This document shows, one piece after another, positions 17,201-24,552 of a DNA stretch of 52,995 nucleotides. The notes below the pieces were generated by a model. The model ran no database searches and was not told the origin of the DNA. It saw nothing but the letters and a program-made list of their open reading frames with translations. Position numbers and translations under genes: made by a program. The stretch's first letter is position 1; each line of letters starts with the position of its first letter. The stretch comes from JBBSBL01 sp038251325 (lineage in GTDB: Bacteria > Actinomycetota > Thermoleophilia > Solirubrobacterales > Solirubrobacteraceae): assembly GCA_038251325.1 (NCBI GenBank), contig JBBSBL010000011.1:1-52995 (forward strand), in the 5' to 3' direction.

Positions 17201-18607
17201 GATCGACCCCGTGGCCACGATCGTGCCCTGGCCGACCATGAGCCGCGGGACCGAGGCGATCGTGCCGATGCCGCCCGGATTGGTGAGGGTGACGTTGCCG
17301 CCGGTGAGGTCGTCCGCGGTCAGCGAGTTCGTCCGCGCCTTCTCGACCAGCGCGTTGTAGGCCTCGAGGAAGGCGGCGAAGCCCAGGCGCCCGGCGTCGC
17401 GGATGACCGGCACCATCAGCGTGCGGCTGCCGTCCTTCTTCTCGACGTCGACCGCGAGGCCGAGATGCACGGCGCCGTCGTCCACGCGATGCGGCTTGCC
17501 GTCGAGCGCGGCGAAGTGGTTGGCCATGACCGGCATGTCCTCGGTCGCCGCGCGCGCGATGGCGTGGGCGATGAGATGGGTGAAGCTCACCTTCTGCCCG
17601 GCGGCCTTCAGCGCCTTGCGCCGGGCGTCCAGGGTGCTGACGGTGAGGGTGCGGAAGGAGGTCGCGGTCGGGATCTCGCGGCTCTCGTCCATGTAGCGCG
17701 CGAGCACGGCGGCGCCGCCCTTGATGAGCGTGGCGCCCGCGGGGGCGGCCTTCGCGGTGGGGGCGGGGCTCGCGCCGTTGCCCTGGGCGGCGGCCTCGAC
17801 GTCGGCCTTGGTGATGCGCCCGCCGCGGGCGGTGCCGGCGACACCGGCCAGATCCACCCCGAGCGCGGCCGCGGCCCGGCGCGCGACCGGCGAGGCGATG
17901 GCGTCGCCGTCGGTCGGCGGTGCGGTCGTCGTCGCGGGTCCGTCGGCGGCCTGCGGGGCCTCGGCGGGGGTCGGGGCGGCCACGCGCGCGGCGCCGGCCC
18001 CGGCGCTCAAGCGGGCGATCACCTGGCCGACGGCCACGGTCTCCCCGGGGGCGGCCACGATCTCGGTGAGGGTGCCCCCGGCCGGGGAGGGGACCTCGGC
18101 GTCGACCTTGTCGGTGGAGATCTCGACGATGGTCTCGTCGGCGGCGACCGCGTCGCCCTCGGCCTTGAGCCACTCCAGGACGACGCCCTCGGTGACCGAC
18201 TCGCCCATCTGCGGCATGACGATCTCGACGACCTGGTGGGCGGCGGGCGGGGTCGCAGGGCTCGCCGAGGAGTCGCCGTCAGCGGCGGGGGCCGCCTCGC
18301 CATCGGCGGAGGACGCGGCGCCACCGGCGGGCGCGGCCCCGTTGCCCGCAGCCGCGCCGTCGGTGGCGATCTCCGCCAGCAGCGCGCCGACCTCCACCGT
18401 CTCGCCCTCGGCGACATGGATCTTCGTCACCGTGCCGCCCGCGGGGGAGGGGACCTCGGCGTCGACCTTGTCCGTGGAGATCTCGACCAGGGTCTCGTCG
18501 GCGGCGATCGGATCGCCCTCGGCCTTGAGCCACCCGAGGACGACGCCCTCGGTCACCGACTCGCCCATCTCGGGCATCACGACCCGGACCGTCGTGTTCA
18601 CCGCCAT
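14285..18607 (-). CDS. kgd: 2-oxoglutarate dehydrogenase fusion: two lipoyl domains, E3-binding, E2 and E1
   Basis: 1440 residues. Two lipoyl domains with EISTDKVDAEVPSPAGG come first, lipoyl lysines at K47 and K167. An Ala/Pro linker, a peripheral subunit-binding domain (about 238-275, ASPVARRAAAALGVDLAGVAG) and an E2 acyltransferase domain (about 300-525; catalytic STYDHRIIQG, His496) follow. From about 590 to the end is a complete E1 (VIGMAHRGRLNVLAHNLGRP; SNPSHLEFVSPVVVG; TPP motif GDAAF with NNQVGFTT). It makes succinyl-CoA from 2-oxoglutarate in the TCA cycle, needing only E3 from elsewhere. Mycobacterial KGD and corynebacterial OdhA, about 1220-1230 residues, lack lipoyl domains. The ATG at 18607 follows a TAAGGT box by eight bases. 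Confidence 0.94.
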   Translation of the reverse strand: MAVNTTVRVVMPEMGESVTEGVVLGWLKAEGDPIAADETLVEISTDKVDAEVPSPAGGTVTKIHVAEGETVEVGALLAEIATDGAAAGNGAAPAGGAASSADGEAAPAADGDSSASPATPPAAHQVVEIVMPQMGESVTEGVVLEWLKAEGDAVAADETIVEISTDKVDAEVPSPAGGTLTEIVAAPGETVAVGQVIARLSAGAGAARVAAPTPAEAPQAADGPATTTAPPTDGDAIASPVARRAAAALGVDLAGVAGTARGGRITKADVEAAAQGNGASPAPTAKAAPAGATLIKGGAAVLARYMDESREIPTATSFRTLTVSTLDARRKALKAAGQKVSFTHLIAHAIARAATEDMPVMANHFAALDGKPHRVDDGAVHLGLAVDVEKKDGSRTLMVPVIRDAGRLGFAAFLEAYNALVEKARTNSLTADDLTGGNVTLTNPGGIGTIASVPRLMVGQGTIVATGSIAYPVGLGEVDAAIGAEKVMTMTSTYDHRIIQGAESGRFLQRIEAYLQGQGEFYEQVFSGLGVALPPLPERAAAAAAATPAAPAPAPATAAAPPSEELLQAVQAATSLVKAHRSHGHLAARLDPLGAEPVGDPALDPERLNLTPELMAQIPARILRMYVPGETLEEALPNLHATYCGTMAYEIEHIASHRQRMWLRERIESGTFRHPLPSEERRALLHRLTQVDALERFMHKAYLGQKQFSIEGLDMTVPMIDETIVLAGGVGAREVVIGMAHRGRLNVLAHNLGRPYDTIFAEFEGASTLEAVTTIPQGGTGDVKYHHGFRGSYPLPSGEQILVRLESNPSHLEFVSPVVVGASRAVQTDRTGPVARYDRNAAIPIVLHGDAAFPGQGVVAETLNLQALDGYTVGGTVHLIQNNQVGFTTDPDDGRSTRWASDLAMGFDVPIIHVNADDVEACIQAVRLAFAFRQEFGHDVLIDLIGYRRFGHNEADEPAYTQPEMYARIKKHPSVRELFAKKLVGEGEVTQEEADAEVDAVWQILSHDHEELKAAIERAETPEQQTGEYQLDRTPSPDLETAVPADRLRELNEELLRVPDGFTVHPKLARQLEARRAALGADGGITWAHAESLAFASLLVEGAPIRLTGQDTERGTFSQRHLVLHDAQSGQAFCPIQHLPDALASMELHNSPLSETAALGFEYGYSQEGPETLVLWEAQFGDFVNAAQVIVDQFIISGLAKWGQTTRLTLLLPHGYEGSGPEHSSARLERFLQLAAEGNIRVANPTTPAQYFHLLRRQAKIAKLRPLIMMTPKSLLRLTQATNRIEHLSEGRFFPVLAEPRVDEAAVTRLVLCTGKIYYDLVGHASRKDNPGVAVARVELLYPFPQGQILELIGRYPNLEEVVWVQEEPRNMGPRAHMSPRLMQILPEALSFGYIGRPERASPGEGYPVTHSAEQNRIVTTALDLGRPVAMYPKKLPGER
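18081..18578 (-). repeat. Direct repeat encoding the two lipoyl domains
   Basis: The segments 18081-18218 and 18441-18578 are near-identical at exactly 360 bp (120 codons) offset, including long runs of perfect DNA identity around the lipoyl-lysine codon. The nucleotide-level identity points to recent duplication or gene conversion between the two domains. Confidence 0.8.
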
Positions 18608-18615
18608 CCGCCTGA

Positions 18616-18621
18616 ACCTTA
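18616..18621 (-). promoter_or_regulatory. -10 box of the oxoglutarate dehydrogenase fusion (leaderless type)
   Basis: TAAGGT on the minus strand, eight bases before the ATG at 18607. Confidence 0.5.
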
Positions 18622-18662
18622 GCGGCCGCGCGCGGGCCGCCCGGCGGCCGGCGAGGCACCGC

Positions 18663-18980
18663 TCACCCGCCCGTGGCGGGAGCCGTGCGCGGGCCCGCCG
18701 CCCGGTGGCGCCGGCGGTCCTCGACGAGGAATCCGACCGTGCCCGCAAACGGTCCCAGCCCGCCGACGACGGCCACGAGCACCGCGAGCCAGAACGGCAC
18801 GATCCGGCGCCGCGCCGCGTAGATCATGAGCATCGTCATGAGGATCCACAGGCAGCCGTGCGTCCAGCCGAGCACGAGCTTGGCCCCAGGCGCGGAGTCG
18901 GTCAGCCAGCACCAGAGCAGCCCGGCGTAGACCGCCGAGGCGAGGAAGGAGAGCGCCTCGAGGCGGCGGAAGGTGATCAT
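18663..18980 (-). CDS. DUF3817 family small membrane protein
   Basis: 105 residues with three hydrophobic segments: LEALSFLASAVYAGLLW, LVLGWTHGCLWILMTMLMIYAA and FWLAVLVAVVGGLGPFAGTVGFLVE. The conserved H-G pair inside helix 2 and the G-P-F-x-G-T-x-x-F-x-x-E ending match DUF3817 proteins, common in Actinomycetota and of unknown function. The ATG overlaps the Nudix gene stop in an ATGA arrangement (18977-18980), so translation is probably coupled. Confidence 0.8.
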   Translation of the reverse strand: MITFRRLEALSFLASAVYAGLLWCWLTDSAPGAKLVLGWTHGCLWILMTMLMIYAARRRIVPFWLAVLVAVVGGLGPFAGTVGFLVEDRRRHRAAGPRTAPATGG

Positions 18981-19639
18981 GCCGCGGCGAGCACGCGCGC
19001 CATCGCGCGCAGCGGCGCATCGGCCTCCGCCGGCCAGCGCTCGACGTCGGCCGGCCACCAGGCGTGGGCGTCGTGCTCGTGGTCGGGGGTCACCTCGGCG
19101 CCGTCCGGCAGCCACGCCAGCCCCACGACGAGCACGAGGCCGCTCGGGACCCGGGCCAGGGCCTCGACGCTCAGCCGCTCGGGGGCGACCGACCACTCCT
19201 CTCCGAGCTCGCGCGCCAGGGTGTCGGCGGGGTTCTCGGCCACCTCGACCGAGCCGCCCGCGCCGAGCGCCCAGCGGCCCGCCCACGAGGCGACCCACGG
19301 CGCGCGGCGCCCGGCGAGCCAGCGCCCGTCGGCGGCGCGCACGACGCACAGCGCGCTCAGGCTCTCCGCCGCCTCCTCGGCGACGAGGCGCAGCGCCCAG
19401 CGCGCCGGCTGGAGCTCGAGCGTGAGGCCGCCGTTGCCCGCCTCGTAGGAGGCCAGCCGCGCCGCGAGCCCGTCGTGGCTCGGGGATCCCCGCTCGCGCA
19501 GGGCGGCCAGCGCCGCGTCGGCCGCCGCGGTGGTCTCGGCCGGCGGCTCGAACGGCGCCTCCCGCCAGCGCGCCGACACGTCCTCGGGGCGCCACGGCCC
19601 GCGGGCCAGCAGCGCGGCTGAGGGGCTCGTCGGGCTCAT
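18977..19639 (-). CDS. Nudix hydrolase with slightly altered Nudix box
   Basis: 220 residues. A 100-residue N-terminal region (DGLAARLASYEAGNGGLTLELQPARWAL) precedes a Nudix domain. The Nudix box is GGSVEVAENPADTLARELGEEW followed by S-V: all the metal-binding glutamates of G-x5-E-x7-REU-x-EE are present, but the late glycine is serine. It presumably hydrolyses a nucleoside diphosphate derivative; the substrate is unknown. It is the first gene of a two-gene unit with the DUF3817 protein and is divergent from the AGPS-like flavoprotein. Confidence 0.82.
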   Translation of the reverse strand: MSPTSPSAALLARGPWRPEDVSARWREAPFEPPAETTAAADAALAALRERGSPSHDGLAARLASYEAGNGGLTLELQPARWALRLVAEEAAESLSALCVVRAADGRWLAGRRAPWVASWAGRWALGAGGSVEVAENPADTLARELGEEWSVAPERLSVEALARVPSGLVLVVGLAWLPDGAEVTPDHEHDAHAWWPADVERWPAEADAPLRAMARVLAAA

Positions 19640-19646
19640 GCGACCA

Positions 19647-19652
19647 AGGGTA
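19647..19652 (-). promoter_or_regulatory. -10 box of the Nudix gene (leaderless type)
   Basis: TACCCT on the minus strand, seven bases before the ATG at 19639. Confidence 0.5.
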
Positions 19653-19660
19653 CGCGCCCG

Positions 19661-19666
19661 TATGCT
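19661..19666 (+). promoter_or_regulatory. -10 box of the AGPS-like flavoprotein gene
   Basis: TATGCT ten bases before the ATG at 19677. Together with the Nudix -10 it fills a 37-bp divergent region. Confidence 0.4.
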
Positions 19667-19676
19667 CCGCCGAGAA

Positions 19677-21272
19677 ATGGCGGAGCGGCGGCGCAAGCAC
19701 TGGGGTTGGGGGTTCGCCGACGAGCAGCCGCCGCCCGCCGAGGTCCGGGCGACGGCGGCGATGATCCGCTCGCACCTGGGGTTCGGCGCCGAGGAGGTCG
19801 AGCATCCGGTGGCGCTGGAGGACGTCGCGCTCCCGCCGTCGCGGCTGAGCCCGCCGGCGGCGCTCGCGGAGATCTGCTCCGCGGAGGACCACGACCGCGC
19901 CTTCCACGCCTACGGCGCTTCCTACCGCGACGTCGTCCGTGCGTTCCGCGGGCGCTATGACCACGTGCCGGACCTCGTCGTCCGCCCGCGCGAGGAGGCC
20001 GAGGTCGCGGCGCTGCTCGCGTGGGCGGCGGAGGCCGGCGCCGCGGTGGTTCCGTTCGGGGGTGGGACGAGCGTCGTGGGGGGCGTCGAGCCGGACGTCG
20101 GGCAGCGCTTCGCCGGCACGGTCACGCTCTCGCTCGAGCGGCTCGATCGCGTGCTCGAGATCGACGAGACCTCGCTCGCGGCGCGGATCGGCGCCGGCGC
20201 GACGGGTCCCGGCTTGGAGGCGCAACTCGCCGTGCGCGGCCTGACCCTGCGCCACTACCCGCAGTCCTTCCAGTTCTCGACGCTCGGCGGCTGGGTCGCG
20301 ACCCGGGCCGGCGGCCACTTCGCGACGCGCTGGACCCACATCGACGACCTCGTCGAGTCGGTCCGGGCGATCACGCCCGCCGGCGCCTGGGAATCGCGGC
20401 GCCTGCCCGGCTCCGGCGCCGGCCCGAGCCCGGACCGGATGCTCGTCGGCTCGGAGGGGATCCTCGGCGTGATCACCGAGGCGTGGGTGCGGGTCCGGCC
20501 GCGTCCCGCCGCCCGGGCCCAGGCCTCGGTGCGCTTCCCGGATCTGGCCGCGGGCAGCGCTGCGATCCGCGCGATCGTCCAGGACGGGCTCGCGCCCGCG
20601 AACTGCCGGCTGATCGACGCCGCCGAGGCGAAGACGACCGGCGCGGGCGACGGCACCCACGCGCTGCTCGTGCTCGGCTTCGAGGCCGCGGCGCGGCCGG
20701 TCGCGCACGAGCTCGACCAAGCGCTCGAGGCCTGCGGGGACCACGGCGGTGAGTGGGAGGAGCCCCGGCTCGGCGCGCCATCGCGGGAGGGCGCCGCCGG
20801 CTCGTGGCGCGAGGCGTTCCTGCGCGCGCCCTACCTGCGCGACACCTTCGTCGCGATGGGGGTCCTGTCGGAGACCTTCGAGACGGCCATCACCTGGGAG
20901 CGCTTCCCCGAGTTCCACGCGCGCGCGACCGAGGCGGCGAGGACCGCGCTCCACGACGCCTGCGGCGCCGGGTCGGTGACGTGCCGCTTCACGCACGTCT
21001 ACCCGGACGGCCCCGCGCCCTACTTCACGATGCTCGCGCCGGCCCGCCGCGGCGAGGAGCTCGAGCAGTGGGCGGCGGTCAAGGCGGCGGCCTCGGACGC
21101 GGTGATCGCTGCAGGCGGCACGATCACCCACCACCACGCGGTCGGGCGCGACCACCGGCCGTGGTACGACCGCCAGCGACCGGAGCCCTTCGCCGCCGCG
21201 CTCCGCGCGGCGAAGTCCGCGGTCGATCCCGCGGGCATCCTCAACCCCGGCGTGCTCGTCGATCCGCTGTGA
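19677..21272 (+). CDS. FAD-binding oxidase, alkyldihydroxyacetonephosphate synthase-like
   Basis: 531 residues; an ATG at 19662 would add five but lies inside the -10 box. The N-terminus RRRKHWGWGF resembles the AGPS family opening. The VAO-type FAD domain spans about 90-270, with the PP-loop VVPFGGGTSVVGGVEP, HFPQSF-like RHYPQSFQFSTLGGWVATRAGGH and the LPGSGAGPSP segment. The C-terminal cap ends with the histidine cluster THHHAVGRDH, typical of AGPS. AGPS swaps an acyl for an alkyl chain in ether-lipid synthesis. Bacterial relatives are often of unknown function, so glycolate or lactate oxidation remains possible. The stop overlaps the next gene's GTG (GTGA, 21269-21272). Confidence 0.85.
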   Translation: MAERRRKHWGWGFADEQPPPAEVRATAAMIRSHLGFGAEEVEHPVALEDVALPPSRLSPPAALAEICSAEDHDRAFHAYGASYRDVVRAFRGRYDHVPDLVVRPREEAEVAALLAWAAEAGAAVVPFGGGTSVVGGVEPDVGQRFAGTVTLSLERLDRVLEIDETSLAARIGAGATGPGLEAQLAVRGLTLRHYPQSFQFSTLGGWVATRAGGHFATRWTHIDDLVESVRAITPAGAWESRRLPGSGAGPSPDRMLVGSEGILGVITEAWVRVRPRPAARAQASVRFPDLAAGSAAIRAIVQDGLAPANCRLIDAAEAKTTGAGDGTHALLVLGFEAAARPVAHELDQALEACGDHGGEWEEPRLGAPSREGAAGSWREAFLRAPYLRDTFVAMGVLSETFETAITWERFPEFHARATEAARTALHDACGAGSVTCRFTHVYPDGPAPYFTMLAPARRGEELEQWAAVKAAASDAVIAAGGTITHHHAVGRDHRPWYDRQRPEPFAAALRAAKSAVDPAGILNPGVLVDPL

Positions 21273-22177
21273 GCGTCGCCGTCCTCGGCGTGGGCGGGGT
21301 CGGCGGGCTCGTGGCCGGCGCGCTCGCCGCGGTCGCCGGCGACGTCACGGTGATCGCGCGCGAGGAGACGGCAACCCACGTCGCCCACGAGGGGATCGCG
21401 GTGCGGAGCCCGCTGCTCGGGGAGTTCGTCGCGCGGCCGGCGGCGACGGCGGCGCTCGGCCAGCCGGTCGAGACGCTGATCGTCGCGGTCAAGGCGCCGG
21501 CGCTCGAGGCGGCGCTCGAGCGCGTGACCGTGGCGCCGGAGGTCGTGGTCCCGCTGCTCAACGGCGTCGAGCACCTCGAGCTGCTGCGCGTGCGGTTCGG
21601 GGACGACCGCGTCGCGGCCGGCGTGATCCGCGTGATGTCCTACCGCCGGGGGCCGGGTGAGATCGAGCACGTCTCACCGGACGCGCGGATCGACCTCGCG
21701 GCGACGGACGACGATCTCCGTCGCCGCCTCGCGCCGCTGGCCGAGGGGCTCCGCCACGCCGGGCTCGAGGTCCGCCTCGGCGCCGACGAGGCGGACGTCA
21801 TGTGGTCGAAGCTCGCGCGGCTGTGCCCGCTCGCGCTGACCACGACGGCCTACGACGCGCCGGTCGGCGAGATCCGGGCCGACCCGATCAACCGGGCGGA
21901 GCTCGAGGCCGCGGTCGACGAGGTCGCGCTCATCGCCCGCGCGGAGGGCGCAGCCTCGGTCGACTCGGCGGTGGCCCGCGCCGAGCTGGAGTCCGCGCCG
22001 GAGGAGCTGTCGAGCTCGATGCGCCACGACGTGGCCCGTGGCGAGCCGCCCGAGCTCGACGCGATCGCCGGCGCCGTCCTGCGTGCCGGCCGCCGCCACG
22101 GGCTCGTCGCGCCGACCGTGCGCGGCCTCGCGCTCCGCGTCGCCTCCCGCGCCGGGATCCAGGGCCCGCCGGCCTGA
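21269..22177 (+). CDS. Ketopantoate reductase (ApbA/PanE) family oxidoreductase
   Basis: 302 residues. The N-terminal Rossmann motif is VLGVGGVGGLVAGAL, followed by IVAVKAPALEAAL and VVPLLNGVEHLE, where the VK and NG positions match the KPR signature. The C-terminal helical domain includes the lysine/asparagine region WSKLARLCPLALTTTAYDAPVGEI and SSMRHDVARGEPPELDAIAGAVLRAG, close to the family motif S-S-M-x-x-D-x-x-x-G-x-x-T-E. NADPH-dependent reduction of 2-dehydropantoate is the usual reaction, but many paralogues act on other 2-oxo acids. It is translationally coupled to the flavoprotein gene upstream, which suggests a shared pathway rather than CoA synthesis. Confidence 0.85.
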   Translation: MSVAVLGVGGVGGLVAGALAAVAGDVTVIAREETATHVAHEGIAVRSPLLGEFVARPAATAALGQPVETLIVAVKAPALEAALERVTVAPEVVVPLLNGVEHLELLRVRFGDDRVAAGVIRVMSYRRGPGEIEHVSPDARIDLAATDDDLRRRLAPLAEGLRHAGLEVRLGADEADVMWSKLARLCPLALTTTAYDAPVGEIRADPINRAELEAAVDEVALIARAEGAASVDSAVARAELESAPEELSSSMRHDVARGEPPELDAIAGAVLRAGRRHGLVAPTVRGLALRVASRAGIQGPPA

Positions 22178-22209
22178 GCCCGCCGTGCGCGCGCCGACCC
22201 GGCCCGTGC

Positions 22210-22215
22210 GACAAT
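22210..22215 (+). promoter_or_regulatory. -10 box of the hypothetical gene at 22223
   Basis: GACAAT seven bases before the GTG at 22223; it differs from the common TANNNT at the first base. Confidence 0.35.
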
Positions 22216-22222
22216 CGCCCCC

Positions 22223-22570
22223 GTGAGCCTCGAAGCGGAGATGCTCGCCTTCATCCGGGGCGGTCTCGACCACCACAACGCCACCTGCCCGATGCCGGCC
22301 GAGGCGATCCTGCTCAACCCGGGCAACCACGAGCTCTTCGGCTGGGACGAGCTGTGGGGCATCCCGGTGCTCCCCGACGACCGGGTGGCGCCCAAGCGCT
22401 TCCGCATCCAGTGCGGCGGCTCGGCGTTCGGCATCGAGGAGGAGGTCGAGGCGCTCACCTCCGAGCCGGCCCGCGGCGACCCGGTCGAGGTGCCCGCGGG
22501 TCCGGCCGAGGTCCCGATGCCCGGAGACCCGCGCGGCCCGAGCGCTAGCGGTCGAGCCCGACGCTCCTGA
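22223..22570 (+). CDS. Hypothetical protein, 115 residues
   Basis: I do not recognise a family. The protein is acidic, with the segments MLAFIRGGLDHHNATCPMPAEAIL, LNPGNHELFGWDELWGIPVLPDDRV and FRIQCGGSAFGIEEEVEAL, and a Pro/Gly-rich tail. It looks cytoplasmic, without signal peptide or membrane helix. The GTG start is supported by a -10-like box at leaderless distance. The last 26 bases overlap the convergent SnoaL-like gene. Codon use matches the surroundings, and no in-frame alternative on the other strand competes over most of its length. Confidence 0.6.
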   Translation: MSLEAEMLAFIRGGLDHHNATCPMPAEAILLNPGNHELFGWDELWGIPVLPDDRVAPKRFRIQCGGSAFGIEEEVEALTSEPARGDPVEVPAGPAEVPMPGDPRGPSASGRARRS

Positions 22571-22979
22571 GGGCGTCGGCTCGATCCGCGTAGAAGCGCG
22601 CGCGGGCAATCTTGCCGTCGTGCAGGTCCCACACCGAGGCCCCGAGCAGGCGGACCTCCTCGCTCCATTCGGCGCGGCGTCCGTGGTCGCGCACCAACAC
22701 GACCACGAGGTCCTCGCGTACGTCGATCACATCCTCGACCTCGGTCCGATAGCTCTCCCACGGCTCGAGCCAGTCGAGCCATGCGACGCGCAGCCCCGCG
22801 AGTCCCACGAAGCGATCGGGTGTAGCGCCCGGCGCGCGGATCTCGACGTCGTCGTGGAAGAACGGAGCGACCGCCTCGATCAGCGCGGCGGCGCTCGCGT
22901 CATCACGAAACAGCGCCACGAGATCGGTGTCCGGACTTGGCTGAAGCCCACGCACGAGTTCGACGTTCTCCGCAGACAT
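22545..22979 (-). CDS. SnoaL-like (NTF2-fold) protein
   Basis: 144 residues. It starts with the MSAENVELVRG opening common in actinobacterial SnoaL-like proteins, then AVAPFFHDDVEIRAP, FVGLAGLRVAWLDWLEPWESYRTEVEDVIDVREDLVVVLVRDHGR and DLHDGKIARARFYADRADAL, the strand order of the NTF2 fold. Such proteins are small-molecule enzymes or ligand carriers whose substrate cannot be predicted. It lies 11 bases after ppx on the same strand; its -10 box starts with the ppx stop codon. Confidence 0.78.
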   Translation of the reverse strand: MSAENVELVRGLQPSPDTDLVALFRDDASAAALIEAVAPFFHDDVEIRAPGATPDRFVGLAGLRVAWLDWLEPWESYRTEVEDVIDVREDLVVVLVRDHGRRAEWSEEVRLLGASVWDLHDGKIARARFYADRADALRSVGLDR

Positions 22980-22987
22980 CGTGCTTA

Positions 22988-22993
22988 AACCTA
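22988..22993 (-). promoter_or_regulatory. -10 box of SnoaL-like gene overlapping the ppx stop codon
   Basis: TAGGTT on the minus strand, eight bases before the ATG at 22979. Its TAG is the stop codon of the upstream gene (22993-22991). Confidence 0.5.
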
Positions 22994-24535
22994 CGACGGC
23001 GAGCCGGGCGCCGACACCTGAAGGCGCTTCCCGAACGCGCGCTCGAAGAGCTCGGCCTGGCCCTCGGCGCCCCACACGGCGATGCTCGCGTCGCCGTCGC
23101 ACTCCAGGGCGAGCCGGACGCCCTTTCCGTTCGGCTTCAGGCGGGCGTGGCGCACGACCTGGTCGCGGCCGCGCTCGAGATGCTCGGCCAGGCGGAGGAT
23201 CGCCGCGCAGCGCACGAGCATGTCCTCGTCGCCGTCGTGCATGAGCGGCGCGAGCGGGCCGGCGATCGGCGAGCCCTTGCGGTGGTAGCGCGCCATCTGG
23301 GCGATGAGGGCGACCTCGCGCGGCGCGTAGCCGGGCAGCCCGGCCCCGAGAATCAGGTAGCGCGAGTGCTTGTGGTGGTCGTCGTAGTCGACCGCCTTGC
23401 CCACGTCGTGCAACATCGCCGCCGCCCACAGCAGCTCGCGCTCCTCGCCCTCGCCGACCCGAGTCCCGCCCGCGCGGAGCGAGTCGAGCATCTCGAGCGA
23501 GAGCTCCGCGACGTGGGTCGCGTGACCGATGTCCTGCTGGAACTGGAGCGCGAGGTTGCGCACGCTGGCCCCGCGCACGTCGGGGAAGAGCGGCGGGTCG
23601 GCCGGGGCGAGGAACTCGGTGAAGAAGACGCCCTCGCGCAGCCCGGCCTCGGTGACCTCCAGCGCGTCGTAGCCGCCGGCGTCGAGCACGGCCGCGATCA
23701 CCACGGCGCCGGCGAGGATGATCTCCCCGCGGCCCGGCTTGATCCCGTGGACGTCGCCGCGACGCGAGGGCGGCAGCGCGGCGAGCTCCTCGACCAGCGA
23801 CTCGAGCGCTTCCCGCGTGAGCATGAACCCCTGCACGCCGAAGGAGGGGAGATCCGCGGCGAGCTCGGCGGCCGCCGCGAGGTTCCGCACCGTCCCGCCG
23901 ATCCCCACGACGCCCCCGCGGCCCTTGTTCAGCCAGCCCTCGTCGGCGAGCTCGTCGCGCACATGCGTCCGCAGCGCCTTGAGCGCCTTGCGCGTGGCGG
24001 GCCTGTCGGATCCGTTCAGGTAGTGCTCGGTCATCCGCACCGCGCCCAGCGGCCACGAGCGGCAGCGGCGCGCCCGCCGCTCGCGGACGTTCACCAGTTG
24101 CAGCGAGCCGCCGCCGAGGTCGAGCACGGCGCCGTCCTGCAGCGTCGTGGAGTTCACCGCCGCGACGTACCCGAAGTGCGCTTCCTCCTCGGCGCTCAGC
24201 ACGCGGATCGGGACGCCCGAGACCTCGGCCGCCCGCGCCAGGAACTCGTCGCGGTTCGCCGCGTCGCGGATCGCGCTCGTCGCCACGGGATGGACGTCCT
24301 CGTCGGCCACGCCGAGCGCGCGGCGGAAGTGGTCGTAGAGGCGCAGCGTGCGCAGCGCCCGCTCCATCGACGCCTCGGCCAGTCGGCCGGTGGAGTCGAG
24401 GCCGGCGCCGATCCGCACCGTCTCGAAGACCTCGTCGCTCCGGGTCCACCAGGCGCCCGGCCGCCACTCGTAGACCACGAGCCGGAAAGAGTTCGATCCG
24501 AGGTCGACGACGACGCTCTGGCGCTCCTCGGGCAC
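22991..24535 (-). CDS. ppx: Ppx/GppA phosphatase with C-terminal HD domain
   Basis: 514 residues from a GTG. Phosphate loop 1 is VVDLGSNSFRLVVYE and the second is GAVLDLGGGSLQLVNV, with GIGGTVRNLAA completing the ASKHA-type ATPase fold (residues 1-310). The C-terminal third carries an HD domain, HATHVAEL through AAMLHDVGKAVDYDDHHKHS. Enzymes of this family degrade inorganic polyphosphate and/or convert pppGpp to ppGpp, linking phosphate storage to the stringent response. The longer frame to 24922 has no initiation signals and crosses the glyoxalase gene, so GTG 24535 is preferred (TACGAG seven bases upstream is only a weak -10). Confidence 0.9.
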   Translation of the reverse strand: MPEERQSVVVDLGSNSFRLVVYEWRPGAWWTRSDEVFETVRIGAGLDSTGRLAEASMERALRTLRLYDHFRRALGVADEDVHPVATSAIRDAANRDEFLARAAEVSGVPIRVLSAEEEAHFGYVAAVNSTTLQDGAVLDLGGGSLQLVNVRERRARRCRSWPLGAVRMTEHYLNGSDRPATRKALKALRTHVRDELADEGWLNKGRGGVVGIGGTVRNLAAAAELAADLPSFGVQGFMLTREALESLVEELAALPPSRRGDVHGIKPGRGEIILAGAVVIAAVLDAGGYDALEVTEAGLREGVFFTEFLAPADPPLFPDVRGASVRNLALQFQQDIGHATHVAELSLEMLDSLRAGGTRVGEGEERELLWAAAMLHDVGKAVDYDDHHKHSRYLILGAGLPGYAPREVALIAQMARYHRKGSPIAGPLAPLMHDGDEDMLVRCAAILRLAEHLERGRDQVVRHARLKPNGKGVRLALECDGDASIAVWGAEGQAELFERAFGKRLQVSAPGSPS

Positions 24536-24552
24536 GGCTCGCCTCGTACCCG

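Noticed and set aside
14849..18622. A 1257-codon open frame on the plus strand opposite the oxoglutarate dehydrogenase fusion
   Set aside because: It is an antisense shadow created by strong third-position G/C bias; its translation is low-complexity Arg/Gly/Val-rich and has no domain, while the minus strand shows complete catalytic motifs.
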